Assembly: GCF_018403685.1 (NCBI RefSeq)
Contig: NZ_BOVK01000022.1
Coordinates: 26,187 to 90,186, forward strand
DNA from: Xylanibacillus composti
GTDB lineage: Bacteria; Bacillota; Bacilli; Paenibacillales; K13
DNA: 64,000 nt
Direction: 5' to 3'
Shown piece by piece: positions 46,622 through 55,197 of the stretch. The translations under genes and the position numbers were made by a program. Numbering within the stretch: the first letter of the stretch is position 1; the number at the start of each line of letters is the position of its first letter. The notes beneath the pieces were generated by a model. That model did not search any database, was not told the DNA's origin, and worked only from the letters and a program-made list of their open reading frames with translations.

Positions 46622-48349
46622 ATGACCCAAATTTCTGTTTTTACAACTCCTGATATCTTTTACAAAGATATGAATACAGATTTCGCTAACTTCCGAGACA
46701 TGCTTAATCAATTAAGCTGTTCAGATGCAATGTTTTGGTGTGCCAGAATAAATCTTGCCTTGAACGCAACAGGTAATATGGAAGCTCAAGCCCCGCTCTT
46801 CAGCATGTTGACGACTAATAGAGAGAGATATTGGCTTCAGAAGGCACTCAGGAAAAATCGAAGGAAAGGTACAACGTTTACTATCTTTTTCCGAGGACAA
46901 ATGCTGGAATTAATTCGTTGGATCGCATTACTTTGTGATGATCACCCTGATGATGGAACAACTTTTGATAGCGAGGATACAAAAATCACTTTTTTCAAGT
47001 GTGCGTTGATCGCCAGTAATATGTGGGATAGACATACCTTTGGCACGGCGTTGCATTATGAAGTAGATACCCATAGGATAAGACAATACATGGTGGCTTC
47101 TTTTCGGAAAAGCATAGAGGCATCAAGAGCAGCGCCTGATTTGGATATAACAATAGGACGTGGTTGGATATTTTATCAAAAATATTTTTTGAAATATTAC
47201 TCATCATTTAATAATGACTTCTTAAGCATTACAGGACTTTCATTCGAGGACTATATGGTGTGTTTTTCAGCTATTGCATTGCATTTCACGGACCCACTAC
47301 GTAAGCCATGCATTATAAATGCTAATACAATTGGGGAGACCACATTAATACCTGATAAATTAAAAGCGTATATTCGACTTGAATCACAAACTATAGAGGA
47401 ACTACGTAAGAGGTTATGGAATGGGAAGGGGAGGGAAGAGATAAATGATGATACTGCTGGCCCCATGGATACCATTCCATTAAGGGACAAACCAATATAC
47501 ACTGCATCAGATGGCAGATCAATAGTACTGGATGCAATATATTTTCATGAGAGTGTACTAGTAAGCCCCATGTTTCTGATGATCCAACTTAAGCGTAAGA
47601 GTGCGAACCAAATATTTTCGGCTTTTGGCGATGCATTCGAAGACTACTGTTGCGACATTCTTGATAGGATGTATTCTGACAAAGCTGAATATACATTTAG
47701 GCAACAGAAGAGCTATCAACAGCAAGGGAGGAATCTCGAGATTGATGCTGCTTTACTTCAAAATAAGACAGCCATTCTCTTTGAAATCAAAGCATCCTTC
47801 ATCAGAGAATCTGAGGTTAGCCCAGACGGCATCTCTTTCGAAGAAGAATTAAGAAAAAAGTACAGTAATGTAGTAGAAGGTGGGCAAGAGAGGATTAAGG
47901 GAGTAGGTCAATTAAGCCGTACCATTAAGCATATAGTAACTAGGAGTATAGATTCACTAAACCAAGACTTCCAAGAGATTAACGAGATCTTTCCCGTTTT
48001 ACTGGTTCATGATACACTGCTTGATGCTCCACTCACTATTGATCTCCTCCAAAAAGAATTTATACAGGTTATTGAGAGCGACCTTGGGTATGAGTTGAAA
48101 AAATGCCCAATTAAGATTCATGCACTAACAATAATGACAATAAGCAATTTAGAATTGCTGGAAGGCTCCGTGCAACATTTTAACATCATTAATATGTTCA
48201 GAGATAAGTCGCGTGAAGATCCCGTCTCCCTTCACGACTTTGTAGCATATTCTTCTCGTTACGGATTTTATAGAAACACTTTTCTGGTGAACGCAAGCTT
48301 GGATATATTAGAAATGACGAGAAAGCAACTTTTTAATCAAGCCGAGTAG
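46622..48349 (+). CDS. Large protein with PD-(D/E)XK-like nuclease motif, putative defence protein
   Basis: About 575 aa from ATG 46622 (GGGGTGGTGAAGAG site); the frame is open to 46457. Residues 1-320 match nothing I know. A nuclease-like core follows: Glu340 in FGDAFEDYCCDIL, Asp375 in LEIDAALLQN and Glu388-Ile-Lys390 in AILFEIKAS, the E...D...ExK pattern of PD-(D/E)XK enzymes. No partner gene is adjacent in the same direction. It is AT-rich like the rest of the island. Role as a restriction or abortive-infection nuclease is inference. Confidence 0.65.
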   Translation: MTQISVFTTPDIFYKDMNTDFANFRDMLNQLSCSDAMFWCARINLALNATGNMEAQAPLFSMLTTNRERYWLQKALRKNRRKGTTFTIFFRGQMLELIRWIALLCDDHPDDGTTFDSEDTKITFFKCALIASNMWDRHTFGTALHYEVDTHRIRQYMVASFRKSIEASRAAPDLDITIGRGWIFYQKYFLKYYSSFNNDFLSITGLSFEDYMVCFSAIALHFTDPLRKPCIINANTIGETTLIPDKLKAYIRLESQTIEELRKRLWNGKGREEINDDTAGPMDTIPLRDKPIYTASDGRSIVLDAIYFHESVLVSPMFLMIQLKRKSANQIFSAFGDAFEDYCCDILDRMYSDKAEYTFRQQKSYQQQGRNLEIDAALLQNKTAILFEIKASFIRESEVSPDGISFEEELRKKYSNVVEGGQERIKGVGQLSRTIKHIVTRSIDSLNQDFQEINEIFPVLLVHDTLLDAPLTIDLLQKEFIQVIESDLGYELKKCPIKIHALTIMTISNLELLEGSVQHFNIINMFRDKSREDPVSLHDFVAYSSRYGFYRNTFLVNASLDILEMTRKQLFNQAE

Positions 48350-48366
48350 CGGGGAGGTACGTAGCC

Positions 48367-48465
48367 ATGAGAGTGATTCAGTTAATTAGGCCCTCGGGGA
48401 TCTATAGAGGTGAAGATATCATGCATTGGGTTGTTGAGAAGGATCCAAGCGATTGCTTAAAGTAA
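48367..48465 (+). CDS. Small hypothetical protein or gene remnant
   Basis: 32 codons, ATG behind GGGGAGGTACG. The translation (MRVIQLIRPSG...) matches nothing I know. From here to 48660 other frames show protein-like text interrupted by stops (for example DEVKGLIQSYGLPHEWNAD near 48542), so the stretch may be a decayed gene. Weak call. Confidence 0.3.
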   Translation: MRVIQLIRPSGIYRGEDIMHWVVEKDPSDCLK

Positions 48466-48680
48466 GCTTTACCTATGCGGTCTCTTTCCGACCATGCGAT
48501 ACCTGGATGATAAACCCTACCGTAAGCAGGTATATACTTAGGATGAAGTGAAGGGCTTGATCCAGTCATATGGACTTCCCCATGAATGGAATGCAGATGG
48601 GCGCTTAAGGTCCTGTACGTTACATCGAGGCGCAGATTTGAGATGGCCAACCACTGAAGATGAAGGAAAGGATGAGAGGC

Positions 48681-49142
48681 ATGAAGATCAGATTGGCCGA
48701 ACCTTACGATATTGATTCATTGGTTCGCATGAGATGGGATTTCACCTATGAGCATTATCCGATTATCGAGGCGTCTTATGGAGATTTTCAAGAGGAGTGC
48801 AGTGTTTTTTTGCATAAAGCCATGAGCAACGGTAAATGGTTCATCTGGGTGGCCGAGCTGAATGACAAGATTGTATCGCATATCTACATAGAGCTGATCG
48901 ATAAGGTGCCCAAGCCAGGGCGAACCACATATCCATTTGTTTATATGACCAATGTCTACACGATTCCTGAGTATCGCTCGAAGGGGATTGGAGGGCGACT
49001 ATTAAAGCGTATTGAAGAATGGGGCAGGGAGAATAGACATGAGTTCATCATGGTATGGCCGAGTGATGATGGTGTTCCATTTTACGCAAGGAACGGGTAT
49101 ATACGTTGTACGGAGCCTATGGAGCTGTCACTAGGCGGTTAA
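48681..49142 (+). CDS. GNAT-family N-acetyltransferase
   Basis: About 153 aa: KIRLAEPYDIDSLVRMRWDF, then YMTNVYTIPEYRSKGIGGRLLKRIEEW with the acetyl-CoA pyrophosphate loop RSKGIGG, and FYARNGYIRCTEPMEL at the end. Start ATG 48681 is chosen among several nearby in-frame ATGs (GAAAGGATGAGAGG upstream). Base composition is closer to the chromosome than its neighbours. Substrate unknown. The 190 bases after it hold a GTTAAGG/CCTTAAC hairpin and no gene. Confidence 0.85.
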   Translation: MKIRLAEPYDIDSLVRMRWDFTYEHYPIIEASYGDFQEECSVFLHKAMSNGKWFIWVAELNDKIVSHIYIELIDKVPKPGRTTYPFVYMTNVYTIPEYRSKGIGGRLLKRIEEWGRENRHEFIMVWPSDDGVPFYARNGYIRCTEPMELSLGG

Positions 49143-49332
49143 AGTCTATGGAGAGCCAGTCAAGGTCGAAGCGTAGCGGAGCTTTGTACAGCCTTGACAG
49201 GCGGTTCTATCATCCAACACTATTCCATCCCATTGGTCGAATGACCAAGGGACGGCTCACGCCAAGTGCGATTGTTAAGGTGGAACCTTAACGGGCCCCT
49301 AGGGGCGGTGGGAGCGCATGAAAGTCGTGAAT

Positions 49333-50352
49333 CTATTGTTCGTTCTCATTGTTCGGTATCAATTCGTCAAGCAGGGCCTCCATTTGTTTGCGTTCTTCTT
49401 CCGTAATAGGTGGTGCCATTGACTCATTCTGTACTTCAGCCACGAACATCTGCTGCTGAAGTTCCTTTAGCGCTTCCTTCGATGGTTGGTGTGCTTTAAG
49501 CTCAGCTTTGGCATGTTCTTCATGCTCCTTCAGTTGTTGCGTACTAGAGCGATGAGCTTGTTGGAGAAGTAGTAGCTCTTTACGTACAGCTTGCAAATCC
49601 CGTGCTTGCAGGAACGTATTGCGAGCAAAGCTAATGTCTGCATGAAGGTTTGCTGTAGCCTCAGTTTTTTTTGCCACTCTGTAGTATTCAACGCCTAATT
49701 GTTCCGCCATTTCGAAGCTGTACACTTTTCTTACTTCTTGCGCAATCAGGTAGATAGGTACTGACTCAGCTTCGGGGTTAATTTTTCGGTATGCGTTCAG
49801 CTTCTTTTGAAAGAATGAAGTCCAGACTGCTCTCGCACGTTGATCATAGACAATGGCTTCATCATCCGCCACCCATTCATTAACGAACTTGCCCTCAATT
49901 AACTTCACTCTTTTTACACGGTGCGTCTTCATGTGTGAATCCGTAATGTAACCATGTTCACGAAGAGAATTTCGAATACGAGTGCAAGTAGCTTCCACTG
50001 CTTTGTACTCGGCCTCGTGTCTTTGAGCCAGTTCCATGTATAGCTCGTTAGTGAATTTAACAAAGGTACCTTTTGCTGTATTTACCAAATCCCGTCCATT
50101 TATGATACAGTCGATGTATTCAGCTCCAATGGGAGAGTAGCTCATGCCGTTGATCAGAAGCATATACCAGAATCCTGCGGGAATGCTCAGAGTGTACTCA
50201 GCCCTCTTTCCCATACCTGTGATCTTAACGTCTTTCACACCCATGTTCTGAAGCTTTTGGAGGCGACTCCTTACTGTCTGCTTCATACAGTGGGACTCGC
50301 TCCACCCTGTAAAGCTGAGGAATTGTTCATGATTCAAAGTGACGTTGTCCAT
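49333..50352 (-). CDS. Hypothetical protein with HTH-like start and coiled-coil end
   Basis: 339 aa. I do not recognise the family. Residues 8-55 (FLSFTGWSESHCMKQTVRSRL, then MGVKDVKITGMGKRAEYTL) look like a winged-helix DNA-binding unit. The last 100 residues are Glu/Gln/Lys-rich and probably coiled coil (VRKELLLLQQAHRSS, HAKAELKAHQ). Such an arrangement would suit a plasmid or phage replication or partition accessory protein, but that is a guess. RBS AAAGGAGGACTAG before the ATG. Confidence 0.6.
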   Translation of the reverse strand: MDNVTLNHEQFLSFTGWSESHCMKQTVRSRLQKLQNMGVKDVKITGMGKRAEYTLSIPAGFWYMLLINGMSYSPIGAEYIDCIINGRDLVNTAKGTFVKFTNELYMELAQRHEAEYKAVEATCTRIRNSLREHGYITDSHMKTHRVKRVKLIEGKFVNEWVADDEAIVYDQRARAVWTSFFQKKLNAYRKINPEAESVPIYLIAQEVRKVYSFEMAEQLGVEYYRVAKKTEATANLHADISFARNTFLQARDLQAVRKELLLLQQAHRSSTQQLKEHEEHAKAELKAHQPSKEALKELQQQMFVAEVQNESMAPPITEEERKQMEALLDELIPNNENEQ

Positions 50353-50596
50353 CGTTCTCTAGTCCTCCTTTTGCTTGAATACGAACTCGTCTGCAAATAC
50401 CTTGCTATGTTTGCTAAGTGATGGCCAGCCTGCTACTCTGAGAAATTGTGTGGGTGATGCTTCTGTCTCACCTCACATTAACTGAGTAAAAGCAACCATT
50501 TGCATAGAAATTGGCCAGTTTAGTGACGATAATCTGTTTACATTCTGTTTGCTTAAATGGGAAAACAGAGTAGTGAATCTGAATCCCCCCCTTTGT

Positions 50597-50646
50597 TTGC
50601 AGGTTAGTAGTATCATGGCTGACAGTAGTACTATAATAACCTGCAA
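50597..50646. other. Inverted repeat in the 760-base gap before the RT-like gene
   Basis: TTGCAGGTTA (50597-50606) pairs with TAACCTGCAA (50637-50646), with inner TAGTA/TACTA pairing, giving a long hairpin without a T-tract. The gap 50353-51112 has no credible gene. It also holds a GGGGGGTGA site before a nine-codon frame (50665) and a poorly supported frame at 50721-50999. A structured RNA in this stretch is possible given the reverse-transcriptase-like gene downstream. Confidence 0.4.
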
Positions 50647-51112
50647 TTCAAGGGGGGTGATGGATATGAGTTTGATAGTTCATTGAATGAACGCATTGAA
50701 TTTACAGCAATGAGATTAGTTTGTACTCGTATCATCGTGAGCCTAATTCCCCTGATACACCTTTTCCCCGAACGTTAAGGATCAGTTCAACTCAATCGGC
50801 CATTAATTTAACGCCAATACGAATAGACAGACGCAATTCGCCTGCCTACATGCCTACTTTCATCCTACCCATGGAATCTACTTCAAAGCCTACTTCTGTT
50901 AGCGTTATGGTTAGTATACGCGATGGGAGTGTGAATTATGCGCTGATCATATTTTCATATAATCGAAGGTATATCGATTTTACAATTTGCATATACTGAA
51001 CCCTGTTAGTCGTAAAGAGTGTAGTAGGATGAAGTGAGGACACTCCGTCAGGGGGTTCTTCAAAATGGTAACCCCTTGATTTATTTCTACTAAAATCAAG
51101 GAGTGGTGTTGA

Positions 51113-51868
51113 TTGAAAAAGTTAGTTCCTGCCTTTGACCAGCAGGTTCTCGCAAAGACACTTGTTAATTCTGTATTCAATAGAGTGAATTTCGAAGAGG
51201 CAAGTCGTATCGTTAAGGAACATGAGGGAGAAGGAAAGCAGATTAACATTGAAGAGTTGTTGAATGCTTGCATAACGGGCAAATACAAGCCAAAGTCTAC
51301 ATGGACAAGCAATCAATATGATTCAGCGGATTTGGTAGTGCAGCAAGCCATATGCAATGTTCTATATAATTTCTTCAGATATGTTCCTGATATGGCCTCC
51401 GTTCTGAATAAGAACTATCGTTGGTACATTGATCTTAGGAATATCGTAGATTTAAGCGAACATTTGCCAACAGAGGCCTTCATTAATTCAATAAAATATT
51501 TTGTTAATGATGTGATGTTCGTCGATTTGGTTAAAAGAATAGTCGGGAATCAGGTGGTCTCTGCTTATGCGCTACTTAGTCCTAGTATTAAAGGAAGCTC
51601 ATATTTTGGATTATTGCTGTATGACATACTGATGAGTCTATTCGAGACCCATGCGGTTGTACTCGAATATGGCTTTATCCGATTCGATGATGTTCCTTTT
51701 ATTTTCTTCAATTATAAAGAACAAGCGGAACAAGTAGTGGAATCTATTATTAAATTATGTGGAGAAGATTATTTGAATCTAGACCTCACAGAGCATGAGA
51801 TTGAAGACGAAATAAAACCATTGGATGCGAGCTTTGTTGAAGTATTAAAAAAAATTGCTGATATATGA
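51113..51868 (+). CDS. Divergent protein resembling a reverse-transcriptase palm domain
   Basis: 251 aa from TTG 51113 behind GGAGTGGTG. No family is obvious, but the order of motifs resembles group-II-type reverse transcriptases: GKYKP (56-60) and DLVVQQAICNVLYNFF (73-88) as in the VQQA helix; WYIDLRNIVD (104-113) as motif A; PSIKGSSYFGLLLYDILMSL (157-176) as motif B; IRFDDVPFIF (189-198) as the DD motif C; then KEQAEQVVESI. It is far shorter than active RTs and one motif A or B residue may be missing. Assignment is tentative. Confidence 0.5.
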   Translation: MKKLVPAFDQQVLAKTLVNSVFNRVNFEEASRIVKEHEGEGKQINIEELLNACITGKYKPKSTWTSNQYDSADLVVQQAICNVLYNFFRYVPDMASVLNKNYRWYIDLRNIVDLSEHLPTEAFINSIKYFVNDVMFVDLVKRIVGNQVVSAYALLSPSIKGSSYFGLLLYDILMSLFETHAVVLEYGFIRFDDVPFIFFNYKEQAEQVVESIIKLCGEDYLNLDLTEHEIEDEIKPLDASFVEVLKKIADI

Positions 51869-52090
51869 ATTTACCAACTTTAAGTAATAGCTGCCTGTCG
51901 GATGGGTATATTGCATTGGAGCGCTGAACGTTCCCAGTCTTCAGAGGTTACGTAGATATTTCAACGTTTCAGAACGAAATCCTAACAAGTGGGTGTAGCC
52001 AAAAGTATTCTGTGTGGTGATCTTCCACAAATATTTCGAGAAAAGTTAAGTGGATATCTTGATTTTTTCGAGCCAAATGGTTACGAATAG

Positions 52091-52188
52091 TATAATCGAA
52101 GCGGTGGCAATGCCGCCTCGAGTCTCCTTATATGCCGCCTTCCCTTCGAGGAAGGCTGGCCATTCAAATTTAAGAGGGTGATTTCTTA
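52091..52188 (+). promoter_or_regulatory. TATAAT box and hairpin leader before the XRE-like gene
   Basis: TATAAT at 52091-52096 is followed by GCGGTGGC/GCCGC and by CCTTCC-CTTCGA-GGAAGG within GCC...GGC, two compact hairpins in a leader of about 90 bases. No good -35 box is seen. The upstream part of the gap, from 51869, shows no gene. Confidence 0.4.
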
Positions 52189-52473
52189 ATGATGAAGTAC
52201 GATGTTGAGGCATTTATTGATCAAATGAACGCACGCAAGGATGTATTAATATTCCTCGATGAAGCCCCTTTATCTAAGAAGCTTAGAATCAAACGAGCAG
52301 CGGATGAGTTCACACTCACAGAGTTATCGGAGATACTAAGCATCAGTGCAGGCGCATTGTCCGATTATGAGCATGGAAAGAAGATTAGCTCCAGGCATAT
52401 TGGCATAATCGAGGATTACCTTTATTCCCAGTGGTATGAGGACAAAGTTCTTGTAGATAGAATCGAACAATAA
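52189..52473 (+). CDS. Small XRE-like helix-turn-helix protein
   Basis: 94 aa. Residues 40-65 (EFTLTELSEILSISAGALSDYEHGKKISSRH) fit a Cro/C1-type HTH. It probably regulates island genes. AGAGGGTGATTTCTT precedes two adjacent ATGs. The next small gene follows after 14 bases, suggesting an operon. Confidence 0.7.
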   Translation: MMKYDVEAFIDQMNARKDVLIFLDEAPLSKKLRIKRAADEFTLTELSEILSISAGALSDYEHGKKISSRHIGIIEDYLYSQWYEDKVLVDRIEQ

Positions 52474-52487
52474 GGAGTCATGAAAAC

Positions 52488-52712
52488 ATGGATGAATTCT
52501 TAAGAATGCTTGAATTGGAAGATTCACTTCCATCTACTACTTCAGCTCAGCGCGAGGCCAACCAGCATCGCAGAAAGATGTATCTGAATATTAATCGGGA
52601 ACGATCGGTTCCTTCCCCGACGGTAAATAACAACTTCGGGGTAGAATTGCTTATGAAGCGTCTGGAAGACCCTGATTATCGAATGAGTGTTCGAACATTA
52701 CTCGAAGAATAG
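52488..52712 (+). CDS. Hypothetical small protein
   Basis: 74 aa, hydrophilic, with an acidic start (MDEFLRMLELEDSLP) and an Arg/Asn-rich middle. AAGGAGTCATGAAAAC precedes the ATG. It follows the XRE-like gene closely. I do not recognise it. Confidence 0.6.
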   Translation: MDEFLRMLELEDSLPSTTSAQREANQHRRKMYLNINRERSVPSPTVNNNFGVELLMKRLEDPDYRMSVRTLLEE

Positions 52713-52793
52713 ACCACACAATGGTGCGGAACGGTAAGACCAGCGAGCGGAGCGAGCTGTTGCAGATTGCCGAAGGCTTGGTTAAATAAGAAA

Positions 52794-52815
52794 GGGAGTC
52801 GATTGCCGACTCCCT
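52794..52815 (-). terminator. Terminator of the leftward small-gene block
   Basis: GGGAGTCG/CGACTCCC with a short loop; on the minus strand TTTCTTATTT follows. It ends the leftward genes that start from 53607 and 52975 and may also stop the rightward XRE operon. Confidence 0.7.
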
Positions 52816-52822
52816 ACATATC

Positions 52823-52975
52823 TTAGTTATTCCTATAAGCATCCTCGGCTTCATCCTCTGTATAACGATCAAGTATTGAAAGCATTGCCGATTCCAGCTT
52901 TTGCAGTTCGTCGCGGGTCATCCCTAGAGCTTTACAGGCAAGGATGGCATATCCGATACATGCAGAATTATTCAT
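52823..52975 (-). CDS. Small acidic hypothetical protein
   Basis: 50 aa (MNNSACIGYAILACKALGM...DAYRNN) with a perfect GGAGGAG site eight bases before the ATG. Two N-terminal Cys and an acidic helical tail. It lies directly downstream of the radC-like gene on the same strand. Unknown function; phage genomes often hold such genes. Confidence 0.65.
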   Translation of the reverse strand: MNNSACIGYAILACKALGMTRDELQKLESAMLSILDRYTEDEAEDAYRNN

Positions 52976-53007
52976 GGGGTTTCTCCTCCTTAATTTTATT
53001 GAGTTGA

Positions 53008-53607
53008 TTACATTTGACCGCTTTCTTTCAGGGAATAGTAATTATCCGTGGATATGACTAGGCTGTCGAGTACTTCGATGCCGATAATATCGCCGCATTC
53101 CTTCAATCTAGCTGATAATGCAATATCTTCTGGGGAAGGCGTACAATCCCCAGAGGGATGATTATGGCAAGCGATTATTGAAGCTGATCCACGAGAGATG
53201 GCGGCGCGAAACACCTCCCTTGGGTGAACCACGGCGGCATTAAGACTTCCCACGCTAATTCGGTTATTGGCGATTACATGGTTCTTGGTCGAGAGTTGGA
53301 GAATCCAGAACTCCTCATGCATAAGATGGCCGATTTCAAACCTCATAAGATTAAAGACATCTTTCGGAGACCGTATGATGACTTTATTATCCCTCGGTGT
53401 ATTCAATGCTCTAGCCAGCTTTAATGCAGAGACGATCTGACGAGCACGAGCAGGCCCAATGCCTTTGATCTGTGTAAGCTCCTTCTCGTTCGCATCAAGC
53501 AGTTCAAAAGGCGTTACGAAGCGGGAGAATAGCTCCTGAATTATTGGGCTCGTTTCCTTCACGCAAAGGGCATCTGCCAAAGCAGTCTTTATCGAATATA
53601 AGTTCAT
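53008..53607 (-). CDS. radC: RadC-family JAB/MPN-domain protein
   Basis: 199 aa from ATG 53607 (GGAGG at eight bases). A helix-hairpin-helix segment (TQIKGIGPARARQIVSALKLAR) precedes the RadC JAB domain with the metal motif HNHPSGDCTPSPED and AAISRGSASIIACHN. RadC proteins of mobile elements are common (YeeS/YkfG type); their biochemical role is still debated. This is an accessory copy; the housekeeping radC usually lies by maf or mreB. Confidence 0.88.
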   Translation of the reverse strand: MNLYSIKTALADALCVKETSPIIQELFSRFVTPFELLDANEKELTQIKGIGPARARQIVSALKLARALNTPRDNKVIIRSPKDVFNLMRFEIGHLMHEEFWILQLSTKNHVIANNRISVGSLNAAVVHPREVFRAAISRGSASIIACHNHPSGDCTPSPEDIALSARLKECGDIIGIEVLDSLVISTDNYYSLKESGQM

Positions 53608-53704
53608 TGTGATAACCTCCATAAAATGAAATAGAGGAGCAGCCAGATAGGCTACTCCTCTTGTGTGAATAGAATTATTCAGTTACAATTGCAATTAGGT
53701 AGCA

Positions 53705-53893
53705 TTACCTTTGGGCGCTTTGCAGAGCGTCCTTTTTCATGTCTTCAATCTTCATTTCAACCAATACTAGCTCGACAAGCGTACGAGTATACGCCTGTCC
53801 TTCCCAACTGTCTATCGGAGCATTGTTGTCTAGTTCCTCTTTGATCACTGTGAGTTGATTGAGACGAATTATCAATTGCTCATATTTCTCCAT
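53705..53893 (-). CDS. Small hypothetical phage-type protein
   Basis: 62 aa from ATG 53893 (AAAGGAG site). Helical and charged (MEKYEQLIIRLNQLTVIKEE). It begins a few bases after the overlapping gene upstream. Unknown. Confidence 0.55.
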   Translation of the reverse strand: MEKYEQLIIRLNQLTVIKEELDNNAPIDSWEGQAYTRTLVELVLVEMKIEDMKKDALQSAQR

Positions 53894-53912
53894 TCGGCGA
53901 TTTCTCCTTTCA

Positions 53913-54134
53913 TTAGTTTGCATGAGCTTTTCGCTTTTGGTGCTTACTCAACTGCGATGGGTAATACTTGCGGAAATAACGAACTACATAATGCTCTGCC
54001 AATTCCTTATCGATCTTCCAGAATCGAAGAAAGTAGCTTTGCAGAACCATCCCTGCAATGCGAATCTGCCCCTGCATTACCAATTGTCGCAGCAATACGA
54101 TCAGTTCCTCTGGCAATTGCTTATTACTTGCCAA
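53913..54134 (-). CDS. Small hypothetical phage-type protein
   Basis: 73 aa, TTG 54134 behind AGGAGGTG by six bases (GTG 54143 lies inside the ribosome site). Basic C-terminus (SKHQKRKAHAN). Coupled to its neighbours: a 6-base gap to the gene upstream and 20 bases to the one downstream. Confidence 0.55.
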   Translation of the reverse strand: MASNKQLPEELIVLLRQLVMQGQIRIAGMVLQSYFLRFWKIDKELAEHYVVRYFRKYYPSQLSKHQKRKAHAN

Positions 54135-54139
54135 TGCTT

Positions 54140-54331
54140 TCACCTCCTCTCATTGATTTGATCTTGCCATTTCATCAACCTGTGCACGACTTCTCGAAGG
54201 TCTTGGCTAAATGGGTAACCTTCACTAAGCATGTCGGAATGCTCTGTCTCCAAGCGTTCAAATTCACAGCTTAAGTAGACCAATGCATTCACTGACTGAT
54301 TCAACGCAGTCTGAAATTTATCCACGGTCAT
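54140..54331 (-). CDS. Small hypothetical phage-type protein
   Basis: About 63 aa. Starts ATG 54331 or GTG 54325 after GAGGAGGTG; the frame is open to 54454 through a terminator, which is unlikely to be coding. Predicted helical (FQTALNQSVNALVYLSCEF). First gene of a small leftward block with 53913 and 53705. Confidence 0.5.
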   Translation of the reverse strand: MTVDKFQTALNQSVNALVYLSCEFERLETEHSDMLSEGYPFSQDLREVVHRLMKWQDQINERR

Positions 54332-54380
54332 CACCTCCTCATCTGGTGTGCTCTCACTCCACCGATTTTCTCTGTAAAAC

Positions 54381-54420
54381 AAAAAAAGACCCGCATTCAT
54401 CCAGTTGGATGAACACGGGT
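54381..54420 (-). terminator. Terminator of the XRE regulator gene
   Basis: On the minus strand ACCCGTGTTCATCC/GGATGAATGCGGGT with a four-base loop and seven T. Confidence 0.9.
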
Positions 54421-54434
54421 AAAATTTAGATGGT

Positions 54435-54779
54435 TTATTCGTCTTTCCATTCAAGGATGTAGCTCAATAATTCGTATGCTCTCTTCTGATCAACAACATT
54501 TCTACCTTGGAACTTGTTCACGAGCAACGACAAGTAATAGGTGTCCTTGCCCTTCTCAAGCGGCTTAATAAACCGAAATAACTCCTCAAAAGGAACGTCA
54601 AGAGCAGCTGCTACTTTTTCGAGACTCTTTATCGTTACGTTATTTTCCCCTCTTTCAATGCGTCCTATATATGTATAGTGTAAATCAGCTAACTCGCCAA
54701 GCCTCATTTGGCTCCACTTACGCTGTTCTCTCAACGATCTAATGCGCTCACCGACGATCTTCATGGTTTGACTGCTCAT
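54435..54779 (-). CDS. XRE-family transcriptional regulator
   Basis: 114 aa. Classic HTH (REQRKWSQMRLGELADLHYT, YIGRIERGENN) in residues 16-60 and a SinR/Xre-like tail. ATG 54779 follows AGAGGTGAG. Likely represses island genes from the AT-rich region 54780-55020, which contains several TATC/GATA-rich repeats around 54825-54880 and no gene. Confidence 0.85.
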   Translation of the reverse strand: MSSQTMKIVGERIRSLREQRKWSQMRLGELADLHYTYIGRIERGENNVTIKSLEKVAAALDVPFEELFRFIKPLEKGKDTYYLSLLVNKFQGRNVVDQKRAYELLSYILEWKDE

Positions 54780-55027
54780 AAACTCACCTCTAGGGCAACG
54801 ATATCCTAGAGAGCCTAAGTCATCGATAGCATATTAGTATCAATAACTAGTTAATATAGCATATAATTATCAATTGTGATATAAATGATTTAGCAAGCCT
54901 TTGGTAGTAGGCTGGAAGAACCGCCAGCGTATGAGGACGGGTGGGCGCGTTCAAAAGTAAGAGTATACAAAGTCATACATAACTCAGGGTTGGAAATTTA
55001 GTGATTTTTGAACCAGGGGGGGTCTAA

Positions 55028-55180
55028 ATGGAAGCGGCAATAATTGGACTAGGATTCCTGATAATCGGATTTTTCGCGGCAAAAGGGTTGGGAGAAAAAT
55101 TTAAATTCGGCTGTCTGATTGTCCTTGTTCTTGCAGTTATACTTGCTATACTCTTTGTTGGCTTACTTCAAATAATGTGA
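55028..55180 (+). CDS. Small two-helix membrane protein
   Basis: 50 aa: two hydrophobic helices (AAIIGLGFLIIGFFAA and LIVLVLAVILAILFVGLLQ) joined by a short basic loop GLGEKFKFG. A GGGGGG site precedes the ATG. It ends 17 bases before the lipoprotein gene, so they are probably cotranscribed. Could be a small phage or toxin-type membrane protein; family unknown. Confidence 0.55.
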   Translation: MEAAIIGLGFLIIGFFAAKGLGEKFKFGCLIVLVLAVILAILFVGLLQIM

Positions 55181-55197
55181 TCTTGGGGGTATTTCAT

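Noticed and set aside
50721..50999. 92-aa open frame before the RT-like gene
   Set aside because: TTG start without a ribosome site, Pro/Ser/Ile-rich low-complexity text; kept only as a note within the non-coding gap.
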